From Clostridium senegalense JC122 (GTDB lineage Bacteria > Bacillota > Clostridia > Clostridiales > Clostridiaceae), in the NCBI RefSeq assembly GCF_000285575.1, contig NZ_HE611050.1, positions 679,471 to 743,470 of the forward strand: 64,000 nt of DNA. Direction: 5' to 3'. This document shows, in pieces, positions 55,269 through 63,542 of this stretch (within the stretch, counting starts at the first letter, position 1; every line of letters begins with the position of its first letter). The position numbers and the translations under genes were made by a program. The notes under the pieces are model-generated. The model was not told the DNA's origin and ran no database searches. It saw only the letters and a program-made list of their open reading frames with translations.

Positions 55269-56618
55269 ATGAGTAATAACTATAGCCCTTACAGAGATTT
55301 AGTAGTTGGTGTTAACTCAAATATACCTCTATTGAATGGTAAATTAGTAAAATATGTAAATTTCGATAATGCAGCAACTACGCCACCTCTAAAAAGGGTA
55401 ATAAATGATATAATTACCTTTTGTCCTCAATATTCATCAATACACCGTGGAAATGGTTATAAATCTCAACTTTCCACTATATTGTATGAAGAAAATCGAC
55501 GAGCTATAGGAAACTTTTTTAACTATGACGAAGAATATATGGATGTAATTTTTGTAAAAAATTGCACAGAGTCTATAAACAAATTAGCCTATATTTTAAT
55601 GGATTATAAACCTGAAAAAGATGTTATACTATCATCTGTAATGGAACATCATTCTAACGATTTACCTTGGCGTAAATGGTATAATATAGACTATATTAAT
55701 ATAGATAATAATGGGAATTTATTAATAGATGATTTAGAAAAGAAATTAAATTTATATGAAGGTAGGGTTAAACTTGTTACAGTAACTGGAGCTTCAAATG
55801 TAACTGGGCATAAAACACCAATTTATGAAATAGCACAACTTGCTCATAGCTATGATGCAAAAATTTTAGTTGATTGTGCACAATTAGCTCCACACGCACC
55901 TATAGATTTAAAACCATTTTATGATTTAAACCATATAGATTTCATTGCATTTTCCGGTCATAAATTCTATGCTCCATTTGGATGTGGTGCACTTTTAGGA
56001 CCTAAAGATATATTTGCAAACTGTAATCCAGATCACGTTGGTGGTGGGACTATAGATTTTGTTATGCATGACTATATTAAATGGGCTGATTCTCCAGATA
56101 GGCATGAGGCTGGAACACCAAATGTAATAGGAGCATTAGCTATGGTTTCTGCAGTAGATGAATTTTCTAAATTAGGCATGAAGAACATTGAAAGTTATGA
56201 AAAACATTTAACAAAATATGCTACTGTAAATATGATTTCTATACCTAATTTGATTATTTATGGAGATTATTTAAATTTTAATAATAAAGTTAGTATAATC
56301 CCTTTTAATATAGAAGGAATTCATCATAATATAGTTGCTAAAGCTCTTTCTTTAGAATTTGGAATTGCAGTAAGAAGTGGCTGTTTTTGTGCCCAACCTT
56401 ATATGCAAAGACTTTTGCATATTTCTCCCGAACAAAGCAGAAGTTTTATTCCCTTACCTAAAGAAACCTATCCCGGAACTCTTCGTGTAAGTTTTGGAAT
56501 GTATAATACTATAGAAGAAATAAATGTTTTATTATATGCACTTGAAAAAATTGCTTTAAATAGATCTTATTATATATCTAAATACTCAAATATAGATAGC
56601 TCTATTTTAATTAAATAA
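55269..56618 (+). CDS. class V aminotransferase, cysteine desulfurase-like (SufS/CsdA group), 449 aa
   Basis: Seen: NFDNAATTPPLKRVI, PLP-His in VMEHHSNDLPWR, the PLP-Lys in IAFSGHKFYAPFGCGALLG, and a Cys in AVRSGCFCAQPYMQRLL matching the catalytic loop of SufS-type desulfurases. GGAGG precedes the ATG. It is divergent from iscR, on the otherwise rare plus strand. The N-terminal 25 residues and the insert around LPKETYPGTL are not typical of SufS, so selenocysteine lyase or another class V reaction is possible. No SUF genes adjoin. Confidence 0.85.
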   Translation: MSNNYSPYRDLVVGVNSNIPLLNGKLVKYVNFDNAATTPPLKRVINDIITFCPQYSSIHRGNGYKSQLSTILYEENRRAIGNFFNYDEEYMDVIFVKNCTESINKLAYILMDYKPEKDVILSSVMEHHSNDLPWRKWYNIDYINIDNNGNLLIDDLEKKLNLYEGRVKLVTVTGASNVTGHKTPIYEIAQLAHSYDAKILVDCAQLAPHAPIDLKPFYDLNHIDFIAFSGHKFYAPFGCGALLGPKDIFANCNPDHVGGGTIDFVMHDYIKWADSPDRHEAGTPNVIGALAMVSAVDEFSKLGMKNIESYEKHLTKYATVNMISIPNLIIYGDYLNFNNKVSIIPFNIEGIHHNIVAKALSLEFGIAVRSGCFCAQPYMQRLLHISPEQSRSFIPLPKETYPGTLRVSFGMYNTIEEINVLLYALEKIALNRSYYISKYSNIDSSILIK

Positions 56619-56628
56619 TTATAAAAAG

Positions 56629-56659
56629 GACTGTTTTAAATTATTAATTTAAAACAGTC
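56629..56659 (+). terminator. terminator after the desulfurase-like gene
   Basis: GACTGTTTTAAATT pairs perfectly with AATTTAAAACAGTC; a weak T-containing tail (TATTAAAAAA) follows on the plus strand. Confidence 0.7.
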
Positions 56660-56813
56660 TATTAAAAAAGTTAAATTTCCAATTTTTAATAGTGATTTTT
56701 TTAATGGATAATATATAATTTTAATTGTAGTGGATAAAATAAATATTAATTAGTATTTTAATTTAACATTTAAAATACACAAGTATACTTAAGAAATTAA
56801 AGAGGTAATTTAT

Positions 56814-57409
56814 ATGAATATTATTGCACATTTGACAATTGGTCATAAAATCCAACCTATATTAGAAGAACGACTTGATATTATTATTAAACCTGTTTCA
56901 TTTTTATATGGTAATATACGACCGGATGTTAAAAAAAGAATATGAAATATCATGTGAACCATCACTGTGTAACACATCTTAATACTTTAATTAATAATAT
57001 ATATTCTAATATAGACAATGACATAACTTATAGTAATTTTATGATAGAACTAGGTAGTATTTGCCACTTTATATGTGATTATTTTTGTTATCCTCACAAT
57101 GAGCACTACGAAGGAAATCGTCCAGACCATCATATATATGAACAAAACCAAGTGTTTTTTATAAACAAAAATATAAATAGCATTTTAAATAATTTAATAT
57201 TAGAACCCTATGAATTATTTAATTGTCCAAAAGACATTTTAACTGAAATATTTTCACTTCATGATAAATATCTAAATGATAATACATTAAGTAATCATGA
57301 AAAAGATGTAACATACGCTTTACGGGCATGCCTTTTAACTACAGAAAGTTTATTTAGAGTGTATTTGGCTCACTGTAGACAAAAAAAAATGTTATTTAAA
57401 AATGCATAA
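56814..57409 (+). pseudogene. zinc-dependent phospholipase C-family protein, one frameshift
   Basis: Seen: the ATG at 56814 (AGAGGT upstream) reads MNIIAHLTIGHKIQPILEER to GNIRPDVKKR and stops. One extra A in the A7 run at 56931-56937 joins it to the rest of the protein, about 198 aa. The repaired protein has the zinc-PLC pattern LGSICHFICDYFCYPHNEH and further His (HVNHHCVTH, DHHIYEQN). There is no signal peptide, so it is not obviously a secreted toxin. Function of these short cytoplasmic members is unknown to me. Confidence 0.75.
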
Positions 57410-57455
57410 AAGAAGCTATGAAACTTTAATATCCATTAAAATTTCATAGCTTCTT
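57410..57455. terminator. convergent terminator between the phospholipase-like gene and the ornithine operon
   Basis: AAGAAGCTATGAAA pairs with TTTCATAGCTTCTT (14 bp) with a further inner AT stem. Located between two converging genes; T-tracts are short, so strength is uncertain. Confidence 0.75.
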
Positions 57456-57493
57456 AATATTACGTACCATCTATAAAAATTTAAATAATATTT

Positions 57494-58819
57494 TTATTCT
57501 AAACTTGCTCTTAAAAGTACTGATGCAAGCTCACTATCTTCTCTTGATAAAACCCCAGCAAGTGCCATTATATAAAATTTATCCAACAAAATTATAGCAT
57601 CTTCTTTAGGATACATAGTTAAATCACTTCCAATATATTTTATCATATTTAATGATTTTTTCCCCTCAGGCAACCTAGTAAGAGCCCCTCCAGTTCCAAT
57701 TATATACTTAACCTTTGATAAATCCTTCCCATAAGCTAAAAAATTTTTTCCACTACCATAGGACCTCTTTATTACACCAATATGTCTTTTAATTGCTAAC
57801 TCAACAGCTTTTTTACATAGGACACTACTCCATTTCTTTTCCTCATCTGACTCCGGTATAGGTTTTATGTTATTTAGTATCTGCACATCTGTTAATCCCT
57901 TTTTTTCATCTTTATTCAAATTTGAAATTAAATTTTGACTATTTATATAAACACCTAAATCTCCTTCTACAGTCCTTTTAGCCTTTGGCTCTGGTATCAC
58001 TAACATATCTAATATTTCTTTAGATCCTTCTGTTACTGAATGAACATCTGTCGTTGCTCCACCTACGTCTATAACAACTAAATCACCTATATTTTCATAC
58101 AAAAGTTTTGTAGCCTCCATTACAGCCCCTGGTGTTGTCATTATTGCACCATCTACCATTTTTCTTATCTGTTCCATGCCTGGTGCCTTAACAATATTTT
58201 TTTCAAATGCTTTCTGTATAATTTTTCTTGCAGGTTCTACATTAATTTCGTCTACCCTAGGATAAACATTATCTATTATATATAACTCATCGCCTTCAAA
58301 TATTTCCTTTACTTCTTCTACATTTGCTATATTTCCACAATATACTATAGGTATATTTAAATTTTCATTTTTTATTATTTCTGAATTACATAGTGCTGTA
58401 TCCCTTTCACCATAATCTGTTCCACCTGCGATCATAATAAGATTTGGACTAATTTCCTTTATTTTTTTCAAATCGCTTTTTCTTAGTTTTCCAGATGTAA
58501 CCATTTTTATTATTCCACCTGCGCCTAAAGCTGCTTCTCTAGCAGCTTTTACTGTCATATCTTCCACAAGACCATGGACCGTTATTTTCAATCCTCCAGC
58601 AGCGCTACTTGTTGCTAACATTTTTTTATATTTAATACTTTCTCCTATAGCATTTTCTATTTCTTTAATGGCATTTTTAAGGCCTATAGTTACATCTCCA
58701 TCAAGCACTGTTGTAAACGCCTTACCTTGTCCCACAATTTCACAACCATTAGTAAAACTTAGTGCTGTAACTAATGTTGTAGTGCTCCCTATTTCGGCTA
58801 CCAAGTAATCTACCTTCAT
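57494..58819 (-). CDS. GlmL/MutL-family protein, probable reactivation factor for the B12 aminomutase
   Basis: Seen: 441 aa with an actin/HSP70-like ATPase fold: VAEIGSTTTLVTAL near the start, MIAGGTDYGERDTA, VVIDVGGATTDVHSV, and a C-terminal GTGGALTRLP. Family knowledge: these proteins accompany adenosylcobalamin mutases and are thought to help replace damaged cofactor. I chose the ATG at 58819 with AGGGGGTG upstream; a GTG at 58828 lies in the SD. It is last in the ornithine operon, 383 bases after oraE, so it most likely serves OraSE. Direct evidence of activity is not available. Confidence 0.85.
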   Translation of the reverse strand: MKVDYLVAEIGSTTTLVTALSFTNGCEIVGQGKAFTTVLDGDVTIGLKNAIKEIENAIGESIKYKKMLATSSAAGGLKITVHGLVEDMTVKAAREAALGAGGIIKMVTSGKLRKSDLKKIKEISPNLIMIAGGTDYGERDTALCNSEIIKNENLNIPIVYCGNIANVEEVKEIFEGDELYIIDNVYPRVDEINVEPARKIIQKAFEKNIVKAPGMEQIRKMVDGAIMTTPGAVMEATKLLYENIGDLVVIDVGGATTDVHSVTEGSKEILDMLVIPEPKAKRTVEGDLGVYINSQNLISNLNKDEKKGLTDVQILNNIKPIPESDEEKKWSSVLCKKAVELAIKRHIGVIKRSYGSGKNFLAYGKDLSKVKYIIGTGGALTRLPEGKKSLNMIKYIGSDLTMYPKEDAIILLDKFYIMALAGVLSREDSELASVLLRASLE

Positions 58820-58951
58820 TATTTTCACCCCCTTATTATTTTTAATTTTGCTTATGCTTTATTATAAGGTTCTAAGTTGAATTTTTGATTTATTAACTCT
58901 TACCTAAGATATTTTTTAATTATATATAGAACTTTAAGTTAGTTATGATTT

Positions 58952-59105
58952 TTAGTTATGACTTAGAAACTCTTATAAAGTTTTTTAATATTTTTAGCAC
59001 CGAAACCCAAGGAAGGGTTTCGTCACTGCTTCAACAGGACGTCGATTCAGCCCTTTAGTCCTAAAAATTTGAAAAAGATTATTAGAGTTTCTTGAAATAA
59101 CTAAC
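58952..59105. other. 154-bp palindromic element with a GC-rich structured core
   Basis: Imperfect inverted arms of about 45 bases (58952-58997 and 59061-59105, sharing GAAACTCT and TTTTTAG/CTAAAAA) enclose a core far richer in G+C than its surroundings. The core folds into a perfect CGAAACCC/GGGTTTCG hairpin (59001-59022), a second GTC-CTG/CAG-GAC hairpin (59022-59040) and a third GC-rich segment. This could be a structured RNA in the oraE-to-GlmL mRNA or a small mobile element. I do not recognise it. The rest of 58820-59202 is empty. Confidence 0.6.
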
Positions 59106-59202
59106 TGAATAACAGTTTGAAGTTTTACTTACCATTTTTAAACAATAAATTTCTTACATAAGCTAAACATTAATCTCTAGAACCCTAAATTAATACACTT
59201 AA

Positions 59203-61383
59203 TTATTCTTCATTTTTTTTCATAAGAGTTTCAATTATAAATGATGCTACATCATTACCATGAGTTCCTCTTCCAAACCCACCATCCATACCATTTGCTA
59301 CAGCTATTTCATTAGTTACTTGTGTCCCTCCTGAAACTAATATAAATTTATCCCTAACACCTTTTTCCACACAAAGATCATGTATTTTTTTCATATTCTT
59401 AGTGTGTACATCATTATGAGTTATTATTGTACTAGCTACTATAGCCTGAGCTTTCGTTTCTATAGCAGCATCTATTAATTTTTCTACTGGACAAGATGTG
59501 CCTAAATAAACACATTCTATTCCATATCTTTCTATGCCACCATGTTTTATATCTATAATTTCTCTTAACCCAACAGAATGCTCGTCTTCACCTACAGTAG
59601 CAGCAACTATCTTTATAGGATTTTCTTTAACATATTCTCTCATGAAATCATCACTTAAAAGTTCTTTTTTCTCTGGAACTTTCAATTCATCTTTTTTAAC
59701 TGCAAAATTCACTCTACCTTTAATTTCTACTAAAGTTCCCTCTGCATCTTGCATAATTTGTTTGTGAATAACTTCAACATCTGTTAAGTTCATATTTTTA
59801 CCCATTTCAATAGCCGCTGCTTCTGCAGTACGTTCTTCTTCAGGTATAAAAATAGTAGCGGATACATACCCATCTTTTTTCCATTCTACCTCTGGAATTA
59901 TAGTTCCATCCTCTTTAACTTTTTCCATTCTTCTATAAACATTATCTTCTTCATCTAACTCATCAATATATTGTATTTTTTCATGTTTACATAAGGTACA
60001 TCCATCTATAGGATCACAAGGTTTATTGTATTTTTGGGGTATATTATTATAACCAAAATGACCACAAACCGGAGCAAAATAGTCTTCATCTCTTTCTACT
60101 ACTGTACCAACTCCTATACCACCATCTATCTTTCTTGAAATTCCATCACTGTTTCTTGCTGGATATTCTCCTGAGTCAACGAAAAATCCTTTTTCTACTG
60201 CTTCAAAATATCCTCCATTTTGTAATATTTCTTCTAAAAAAAGCACTGCTCTTTCTTTGAGTTCTCTAACTTTTTCTCCTAAATAACCATCTTTTTTAAG
60301 CTCAACTAAATCCATCAATCCGTCCATACCTATTAATGCTTGCTTTGCAGTATTAACAGCATGTATATTATTATAATGCCAAGGTACATTTCTACCTTCA
60401 TCAGGTGTTATAGTACTTTGAATATCAACTGATGTAAGCTTTGAAATCAAAAGATTTAATGTATGAGTTACCGTAGCTTCCCTAGTACATGAATCCATGT
60501 ATTTTGTATTCATTTGAGCTCTCATTTTATAATTTCTAAACAATTCTCTAAGTGCTACTGCATAAGGCAAATCATATCTTAAACAAGGAGCTGGAGGAGC
60601 TGTTGGTGGTACTGTTGAAAGAGCTATATTTTCGCTTTTCATTCCTATAAGTTCAGAAAATTTCGAATTTATAGCATGTTGTACCATAAGCTCTGGCATT
60701 ACATTATAACCTTTCATAGCTGTTGCATTAGCATTATGTGCTCCATCTATTTGAAGTGTACCAGCCCATGCCATAAGTTTTTTTGCAACTGCAGCATCTA
60801 CAAAAGAACGTACCATATTTATATTTCTATACAATACATTGTATTGTGGATCTTGGTGTGCACCATTTACTCCTTCCTCCGCAAACATAACTGCAATATC
60901 TGGTCCTGCTACACCTGAAACATATGAGTGAAAATTAATAGGTCTTCCTACTTCTTCTTCTATTAAATCTAGAGCTTTTCTTGTAGCTCTAACTTCCTTT
61001 CTTGTAATAGGAACTCCGCCAATACCTTCTGGTGTTCCTTCTATCAATCCATCATAATGACTTTGTCCTGCTGTTCTTATAACCATTATATGATCCGCAC
61101 CATGCCAAGCAGCCATTCTCATCCTTCTTATATCATCTTCAAATCTTCCAGAAGCTATTTCTGATGTAATTATAGGTATAGGTTGAGGATCTATATTATT
61201 AAAACTTCTAGATGATGGAAGACTTCTACTATTCTCTAAAGGTTTGCTAATCTCCTTATAAGTAAATTCACCAATAGGTTCTTCATATTCTTCTCTCCAA
61301 TGCCAACCTCTTCTCTTAGGCGTATATTTATCTAAATCTTTTAATATTTCTTCCACATTGATTTTTTTATTCTTTTCTAACAA
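59203..61383 (-). CDS. oraE: D-ornithine 4,5-aminomutase, large subunit
   Basis: Role: adenosylcobalamin- and PLP-dependent conversion of D-ornithine to 2,4-diaminopentanoate. Seen: 726 aa. PLP/TIM-barrel part with HGADHIMVIRTAGQSHYDG and GVNGAHQDPQYN. The C-terminal Rossmann B12 domain includes HGGIERYGIECVYLGTS, VEKLIDAA and FILVSGGTQ. The start is a TTG with AGGGGGG seven bases upstream, overlapping the oraS stop by seven bases. The full catalytic gene set in one operon confirms the pathway. Confidence 0.96.
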   Translation of the reverse strand: MLEKNKKINVEEILKDLDKYTPKRRGWHWREEYEEPIGEFTYKEISKPLENSRSLPSSRSFNNIDPQPIPIITSEIASGRFEDDIRRMRMAAWHGADHIMVIRTAGQSHYDGLIEGTPEGIGGVPITRKEVRATRKALDLIEEEVGRPINFHSYVSGVAGPDIAVMFAEEGVNGAHQDPQYNVLYRNINMVRSFVDAAVAKKLMAWAGTLQIDGAHNANATAMKGYNVMPELMVQHAINSKFSELIGMKSENIALSTVPPTAPPAPCLRYDLPYAVALRELFRNYKMRAQMNTKYMDSCTREATVTHTLNLLISKLTSVDIQSTITPDEGRNVPWHYNNIHAVNTAKQALIGMDGLMDLVELKKDGYLGEKVRELKERAVLFLEEILQNGGYFEAVEKGFFVDSGEYPARNSDGISRKIDGGIGVGTVVERDEDYFAPVCGHFGYNNIPQKYNKPCDPIDGCTLCKHEKIQYIDELDEEDNVYRRMEKVKEDGTIIPEVEWKKDGYVSATIFIPEEERTAEAAAIEMGKNMNLTDVEVIHKQIMQDAEGTLVEIKGRVNFAVKKDELKVPEKKELLSDDFMREYVKENPIKIVAATVGEDEHSVGLREIIDIKHGGIERYGIECVYLGTSCPVEKLIDAAIETKAQAIVASTIITHNDVHTKNMKKIHDLCVEKGVRDKFILVSGGTQVTNEIAVANGMDGGFGRGTHGNDVASFIIETLMKKNEE

Positions 61384-61745
61384 TTTGTATCCCCCCTAAA
61401 CATTTCAATAGCTTCATTCCAACCATTACCCTCCGCCAAAATTCTTCCTGCTTGCATATACCCTATACCTTTTTTATCTGCATATTTTAAAACTACATTT
61501 CCAATGCCTTTTTGTAATAAATTTAATTTATTACCTTCTGCTACTATTTTTCCAGCTTCTATACTAGAAAATCCCATTCTTAAAAGAACAGATCTTTCAA
61601 TTGATGGCGAGGTATTTTTGTATGATAAATCTACTAGTGGTTTTACTATTTCTTCTGTTAAACTCCAAAATTTTTCATAAAGTTCTTCATCGCTTAAATT
61701 TTGTAAATGCTTTCTTCTTACTTGAAAATCATCTTCTCTTTTCAT
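61377..61745 (-). CDS. oraS: D-ornithine 4,5-aminomutase, small subunit
   Basis: Role: partner of OraE. Seen: 122 aa from the ATG at 61745, preceded by GGGGGG; a frame to 61784 exists but the SD and family length (about 121) favour the shorter. Contains RKHLQNLSDEELYEKFW and GYMQAGRILAEGNGW. It overlaps oraE, so the two are translated together. Confidence 0.95.
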   Translation of the reverse strand: MKREDDFQVRRKHLQNLSDEELYEKFWSLTEEIVKPLVDLSYKNTSPSIERSVLLRMGFSSIEAGKIVAEGNKLNLLQKGIGNVVLKYADKKGIGYMQAGRILAEGNGWNEAIEMFRGDTNC

Positions 61746-61801
61746 TGTCCATCCCCCCATTTTATAAAAATTAAATTCAATCATTATCTTAAATTAAAAA
61801 T

Positions 61802-63214
61802 TTATTTTACATATACGCTAAACTCTCTAAGAATATCTAATAACTCCAGTTTTGATAATTTAGTCTCTTCACATAAGAAGTCTAAATCTGTCATGGTTAT
61901 AGTTTTATCTTCTAAATTTTTAACACTATTTTTTATAAGCGACTTTCTATAATGATTTAAATCTTTTTCTGATATAGATATTTTAGATGGGTTTTCTGGA
62001 AGAATAATATTCTTACCTGGAACCTCTTTTTTAGGATCACCAATTACAATATCTATTCCATTTTCCTTGGCAAAAGTTAATTGTGGCAAAATATGCTTCC
62101 CAGCACCAGTATATTCAGTTTCCTGAACAACTAAAATATCATCATCCTCCATCTCTTGAGCTATTGCAAATGCTGCTGCTAATGATGTGTTTCCTGCTGG
62201 ACCTCTCTCTAAACCTTCTATTTTTGATAATAATTCAGTAACATAAAAAACTTCCCCTTGACTCAAAGTAACATATCTATCTAAATATCTTAGTGGTCTT
62301 GCTGCACTTCTTGGTACATCACTTCTATCTGGCCACACCATAAATGGTATTCCAAAACCAGTGTGTCCTGTAGTGAATGATTTTCTATTAAAATCAGTAT
62401 CACTTGCCATATGAAGACCTTGAAGATTAACAGAAGCTCCTATAACTTTAGTATCAACTGCGCCTGCCTTTATAAGCCCTCTTGCTGTACCAGTAACATT
62501 ACCACCTCCAGCATGTGTTGATATAACCGCTACAGGATCTTTACCAAACCTTTCTCTACACTCAGTAGCTATTTCATAACCTAAAGTTTCAATTCCAGCT
62601 ACTCCATAAGATGAATATAATGAGGCATTATAAAATCCTGTTTCCTCTAAGACTTCTAAGAATGTATAAAATAATTCTGGTCCTGCTGTAAGTTGTATAA
62701 CTTCAGCACCTAAACAATCACATTTTCTTCCTTTTTCTATTATTTCAGGTTGCCCTATCTTTTTTGAATCATAACACTCTTGAACTATTATAGATTTCAA
62801 TCCTTGCATAGATGCTTGAGAAGCAACTGCTGCACCATAATTTCCAGATGTTGCTGATACAACACCTTTATACCCTCTTATTTTTGCATCATAAACAGAT
62901 ACTGATGCTCTTCTATCTTTAAAGCTTCCCGATGGATTACAACTTTCATCTTTTATGAAAATTCTAGCCGCTTTCCCTGTCTTAGATACTTTGCGTGCCA
63001 AATTAGTTATATTCTTTAATTCTAGTAAAGGTGTATTTCCTACTCCTACTTTACTTTGAATCTTCATTATTTCTCCTAATGAATATCCTATATCTCTCAT
63101 CATTCCTTCATAATCAAAGGCAATTCTTCCAATCTCATACTTTGAAAAATCTATCCCAACTGATTTAATCATTATTTCATTCTTTCTAGACATTAATTTT
63201 TCATACTTATTCAA
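61802..63214 (-). CDS. ortB: 2-amino-4-oxopentanoate thiolase, beta subunit
   Basis: Role: PLP-dependent CoA cleavage of 2-amino-4-oxopentanoate to acetyl-CoA and alanine, with OrtA. Seen: 470 aa. PLP-Lys in NPSGSFKDRRASVSVYDA, the Gly-rich STHAGGGNVTGTA, and a threonine-synthase-like fold. I chose the TTG at 63214, eight bases after AGGAGG; a GTG at 63223 overlaps the SD. Confidence 0.95.
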   Translation of the reverse strand: MNKYEKLMSRKNEIMIKSVGIDFSKYEIGRIAFDYEGMMRDIGYSLGEIMKIQSKVGVGNTPLLELKNITNLARKVSKTGKAARIFIKDESCNPSGSFKDRRASVSVYDAKIRGYKGVVSATSGNYGAAVASQASMQGLKSIIVQECYDSKKIGQPEIIEKGRKCDCLGAEVIQLTAGPELFYTFLEVLEETGFYNASLYSSYGVAGIETLGYEIATECRERFGKDPVAVISTHAGGGNVTGTARGLIKAGAVDTKVIGASVNLQGLHMASDTDFNRKSFTTGHTGFGIPFMVWPDRSDVPRSAARPLRYLDRYVTLSQGEVFYVTELLSKIEGLERGPAGNTSLAAAFAIAQEMEDDDILVVQETEYTGAGKHILPQLTFAKENGIDIVIGDPKKEVPGKNIILPENPSKISISEKDLNHYRKSLIKNSVKNLEDKTITMTDLDFLCEETKLSKLELLDILREFSVYVK

Positions 63215-63232
63215 AACTTTCACCTCCTAAAA

Positions 63233-63526
63233 CTAATTTTCAAATAAAATTTCTTTAGCCTGCTTTCCTATATAGTCAATTTCACTTATGTGTTTGCCAA
63301 AACTATGATTATAGTTAGGGTTTTCTTCAACTAATACACCACGTATTTTTCTTCCTATAATAGTTTCAATTTCAACTTCATCTCCAATATTGCAATCCAT
63401 AAGTACATGTCCTCTAACCCACATTTTCAATGGAGTTGACTTTGTATCTTCTGGTATATTTTTAGCCCTATCTTCACTAGCCAATACTATCTTTGAGATT
63501 TCAACATAACTTCCTTTTTTTATCAT
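63233..63526 (-). CDS. ortA: 2-amino-4-oxopentanoate thiolase, alpha subunit
   Basis: Role: small partner of OrtB in the thiolase reaction. Seen: 97 aa, MIKKGSYVEISKIVL, LKMWVRGHVLMDCNIGDEVEI (excerpt) and GVLVEENPNYNHSFG, matching the family over its length. SD GGAGG precedes the ATG. It lies between ord and ortB in the standard ornithine-cluster order. Confidence 0.94.
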   Translation of the reverse strand: MIKKGSYVEISKIVLASEDRAKNIPEDTKSTPLKMWVRGHVLMDCNIGDEVEIETIIGRKIRGVLVEENPNYNHSFGKHISEIDYIGKQAKEILFEN

Positions 63527-63542
63527 AGTTCTCCTCCCTAAT

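Noticed and set aside
58995-59075. tRNA or T-box in the GC-rich core of the ornithine-operon element
   Set aside because: GTCGATTC resembles a T-loop, but no acceptor stem, anticodon arm or CCA position can be formed, and the GGGTGG T-box core is absent.
59000-59110. Cobalamin riboswitch for the B12-dependent oraE/GlmL genes
   Set aside because: The conserved B12-box and the long multi-stem layout (about 200 bases, upstream of the first gene) are not present; the element lies inside the operon.
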